This document shows, in pieces, positions 63,917-64,000 of a stretch of 64,000 nucleotides of DNA (position 1 is the first letter of the stretch; every line of letters begins with the position of its first letter). The DNA comes from Ancylobacter sp. TS-1. Its GTDB lineage: Bacteria; Pseudomonadota; Alphaproteobacteria; Rhizobiales; Xanthobacteraceae. The stretch covers positions 682,001 to 746,000 of the forward strand of contig NZ_CP045144.1 of the NCBI RefSeq assembly GCF_009223885.1, in the 5' to 3' direction. Made by a program: the position numbers and the translations under genes. Under the pieces are notes generated by a model. The model worked only from the letters and a program-made list of their open reading frames with translations, did no database searches and was not told the origin of the DNA.

Positions 63917-64000
63917 CAGTCCTTGGCGCGCTCGACATAGGAGCCGTCGGCGGTCATCACCACGATGCGGGTGCCGACGCCGATATGCGGCGGGACGGCC
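63917..64000 (-). CDS. efp: Elongation factor P, C-terminal end only
   Basis: The minus strand from the right edge reads VPPHIGVGTRIVVMTADGSY followed by VERAKD and stop. This matches the last strands of the third OB domain of alphaproteobacterial EF-P. Only 27 codons are in the window; the gene continues to the right. EF-P relieves stalling at polyproline. Confidence 0.85.

Overview
The window is high-GC chromosomal DNA from an alphaproteobacterium. The gene style suggests Hyphomicrobiales (Rhizobiales), possibly near Xanthobacter, Ancylobacter or Starkeya. That placement is inferred from an NDUFS4-like complex I protein beside tRNA genes, the form of the EF-P C-terminus, an oxalate/formate antiporter, a TRAP transporter, and dispersed palindromes of the 'GTCATCCCGG ... 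CCGGGATGAC' type. No rRNA or other strict taxonomic marker is present. Most of the window is dense housekeeping and catabolic DNA. One compositionally different block, about 28.17-48.23 kb, is a genomic island ending at a tRNA-Glu gene.

Left backbone (0-28 kb). A phosphonate pair comes first: the end of a class III PLP enzyme followed by phosphonoacetaldehyde hydrolase. Next is a minus-strand operon with a TRAP transporter (DctP-DctQ-DctM) and a gamma-glutamyltransferase-like hydrolase. Divergent from it is an unusual single-protein fusion of an AraC regulator to an acetamidase/formamidase. The complete potassium operon follows (a 27-residue membrane ORF, kdpF, kdpA, kdpB, kdpC, kdpD, kdpE). 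After it come an MHS-type MFS transporter, an OxlT-like antiporter with a 9-bp inverted repeat in its leader, a coupled nitrilase/ureohydrolase pair, an esterase-like alpha/beta hydrolase, eutBC, a YkuD-family lipoprotein and a YbaK-family deacylase.

Island (about 28.17-48.23 kb). It carries several anti-phage or DNA-processing modules. The first is a restriction cluster: McrB-like AAA+ protein, McrC-like nuclease, large m5C methyltransferase, short XRE controller, PD-(D/E)XK nuclease and a frameshifted Vsr endonuclease. The second is a Tat-signal protein/XRE pair beside a large tyrosine recombinase. The third is a low-GC DpnII/MboI-like nuclease gene flanked by short degenerate repeats. The fourth is a two-gene unit of a UvrD-like helicase and an unrecognised 260-residue protein; this is the best candidate for an undescribed system. 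The right edge holds a large serine recombinase whose reading frame runs into tRNA-Glu. A truncated ORF remnant at 28,048-28,170 marks the probable left edge. I could not find the left attachment repeat.

Right backbone (48.3-64 kb). This holds glyoxalase I, a sirtuin, a two-domain cold-shock protein, a DUF192 protein, tRNA-Pro and tRNA-Arg flanking the NDUFS4-like gene, two lipoproteins and a succinyl-CoA:acetate CoA-transferase. It continues with a membrane-anchored nucleoside deoxyribosyltransferase-like protein, an M29 aminopeptidase, a repeat protein of BON/OmpA style followed by two tiny coupled membrane ORFs, a soluble lytic transglycosylase, dapA, smpB (its Shine-Dalgarno lies inside a perfect hairpin) and the 3' end of efp.

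All functional calls come from reading motifs and gene order. No database search was run.
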